The notes under the pieces were generated by a model that made no database searches, was not told where the DNA came from, and saw only the letters and a list, made by a program, of their open reading frames with translations. A program made the position numbers and the translations under genes. A DNA stretch of 8,311 bases, taken from Flavobacteriaceae bacterium. GTDB taxonomy: Bacteria; Bacteroidota; Bacteroidia; Flavobacteriales; Flavobacteriaceae. The stretch's first letter is position 1, and the number at the start of each line of letters is the position of its first letter. The DNA is taken from the NCBI GenBank assembly GCA_016763595.1, contig JAESTN010000146.1, positions 1 through 8,311 of the forward strand, written 5' to 3'. This document shows, in pieces, positions 7,306-8,311 of the stretch.

Positions 7306-8311
7306 ATGAAATACCAGCCAATATCCAATCACCTTTTTATAAAAAATAGAGCAAAATTTACGGCTCAAATGAAATCGAAATCAATCGCCGTATTTAACTC
7401 GAATGATATTTTTACTACAGGTGCAGATAGTACACTGCCTTTTCACCAGCATAGAGATATTTTCTACTTAAGTGGTGTAGATCAAGAAGAAAGTATTTTA
7501 GTGTTATTTCCTGATGCAATCAATCCAAGTCATAGAGAAGTATTGTTTGTTACAGAAACAAATGAGCACATTGCAATCTGGGAAGGCGCAAAACTAACCA
7601 AAGAAAACGCGACAAAAACTTCTGGAATTAAAACAGTGTATTGGTTGAGTGATTTTGATAAAATCTTTTTTGACCTAATGACAGAATCTGAAACGGTGTA
7701 TTTTAATACAAATGAACATTACCGCCAGTCTGTAGAATTAGAAACTAGAGAAGATCGTTTTATTAAAAAAGTAAAAGGAAATTTCCCGGCTCATAATTGG
7801 GCAAAAAGTTTCCCTATTTTACAAGACCTAAGAGGTGTAAAAGAACCAGAAGAAATTGAGCTATTGCAAACCGCCTGTTCTATTACAGATAAAGGGTTTA
7901 GAAGAATTCTTGGTTTTGTAAAACCTGGAGTAATGGAATATGAAATAGAAGCTGAGTTTATGCATGAGTTTCTAAGAAACCGCTCTGAAGGATTTGCGTA
8001 TACACCAATTATAGGTTCAGGATATAATGCCTGTGTATTGCATTATATTGAGAATAATCAAGCGTGTAAAGCAGGCGATATGTTGTTGATGGATGTTGGA
8101 GCAGAATATGCAAACTATTCTTCTGATATGACACGTACAATTCCTGTTTCAGGAAAATTTACCGCCAGACAAAGAGCGGTGTACAATGCTGTTCATAGGG
8201 TGAAAGACGCAGCAACTGAGATGCTAATTCCAGGAACAATTTGGGCAGAATACCATAAAGAAGTTGGAAAAGTAATGACCTCAGAGTTGTTAGGTTTAGG
8301 GTTGATTGATA
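7306..8311 (+). CDS. pepP: Xaa-Pro aminopeptidase (aminopeptidase P, M24B), 3'-truncated
   Basis: The frame runs open to the window edge; 335 codons are visible of a family that is usually about 430 residues. Aminopeptidase P removes an N-terminal residue that precedes proline, using a dinuclear (usually Mn) centre, in the cytoplasm. Residues 1 to about 140 form the creatinase-like N-terminal domain (STLPFHQHRDIFYLSG at 42-57). The pita-bread catalytic domain follows from about 175: H246 in CVLHY, and metal ligands D263 (LMDVGAEY) and D274 (YSSDMTRT). The remaining His and two Glu ligands lie beyond the right edge, so completeness of the active site cannot be judged. No signal peptide is present. 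The ATG at 7306 is preceded by the A-rich stretch ACAAAAA, fits the promoter, and MKYQPISNHLFIKNR is a typical flavobacterial start. It appears to be transcribed alone within the visible part. Confidence 0.93.
   Translation, partial: MKYQPISNHLFIKNRAKFTAQMKSKSIAVFNSNDIFTTGADSTLPFHQHRDIFYLSGVDQEESILVLFPDAINPSHREVLFVTETNEHIAIWEGAKLTKENATKTSGIKTVYWLSDFDKIFFDLMTESETVYFNTNEHYRQSVELETREDRFIKKVKGNFPAHNWAKSFPILQDLRGVKEPEEIELLQTACSITDKGFRRILGFVKPGVMEYEIEAEFMHEFLRNRSEGFAYTPIIGSGYNACVLHYIENNQACKAGDMLLMDVGAEYANYSSDMTRTIPVSGKFTARQRAVYNAVHRVKDAATEMLIPGTIWAEYHKEVGKVMTSELLGLGLID

Overview
This is an ordinary-looking chromosomal segment from a member of the Bacteroidota, most likely a (probably marine) Flavobacteriaceae species. 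The DNA is clearly AT-rich. Three promoters carry the Bacteroidota -7 element TAnnTTTG. No start codon has a clear Shine-Dalgarno sequence; starts are preceded by A/T-rich sequence instead. The protein families (flavobacterial aminopeptidase P, RhlE-type helicase, large Asp-box/VPS10-like secreted protein) also fit this clade. I see no mobile element, CRISPR array, rRNA or tRNA, and the gene content shows no recognisable defence or biosynthetic cluster.

Layout: (1) Nt 1-1921, plus strand: the 3' part of a PhoD-like metallophosphatase gene, overlapping by 8 bp a small four-helix membrane protein gene (DoxX-like), so the two are probably one transcription unit. (2) Nt 1911-5395, minus strand: a 942-residue secreted beta-propeller protein with about eleven Asp-box (BNR) motifs. 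It is followed by a small secreted protein with a DAFRHAYW / AHE / MDLYNNNVG signature, which I would place in the DUF6973-type group. A strong terminator-like hairpin sits between these two genes and swallows the start codon of the second. (3) Nt 5396-6900, plus strand: a DEAD-box RNA helicase (RhlE-like) with its own TAnnTTTG promoter, ending in a perfect 16-bp inverted-repeat terminator. (4) Nt 6918-7109, minus strand: a CspA-type cold-shock protein that converges on the helicase and shares that terminator. (5) Nt 7306 to the right edge, plus strand: an Xaa-Pro aminopeptidase (M24B) cut by the window end. The csp-aminopeptidase intergenic region holds two divergent promoters with the same -7 octamer, TACATTTG.

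Functionally, the helicase and the cold-shock protein are natural partners in RNA unfolding at low temperature, although they sit on opposite strands. The secreted phosphatase and propeller protein point to periplasmic or extracellular nutrient processing, but nothing in the sequence ties them into one pathway. The features most worth a second look are the start-codon hairpin at 2506-2545, the uncharacterised DAFRH protein it controls, and the internal helical insertion of the propeller protein.
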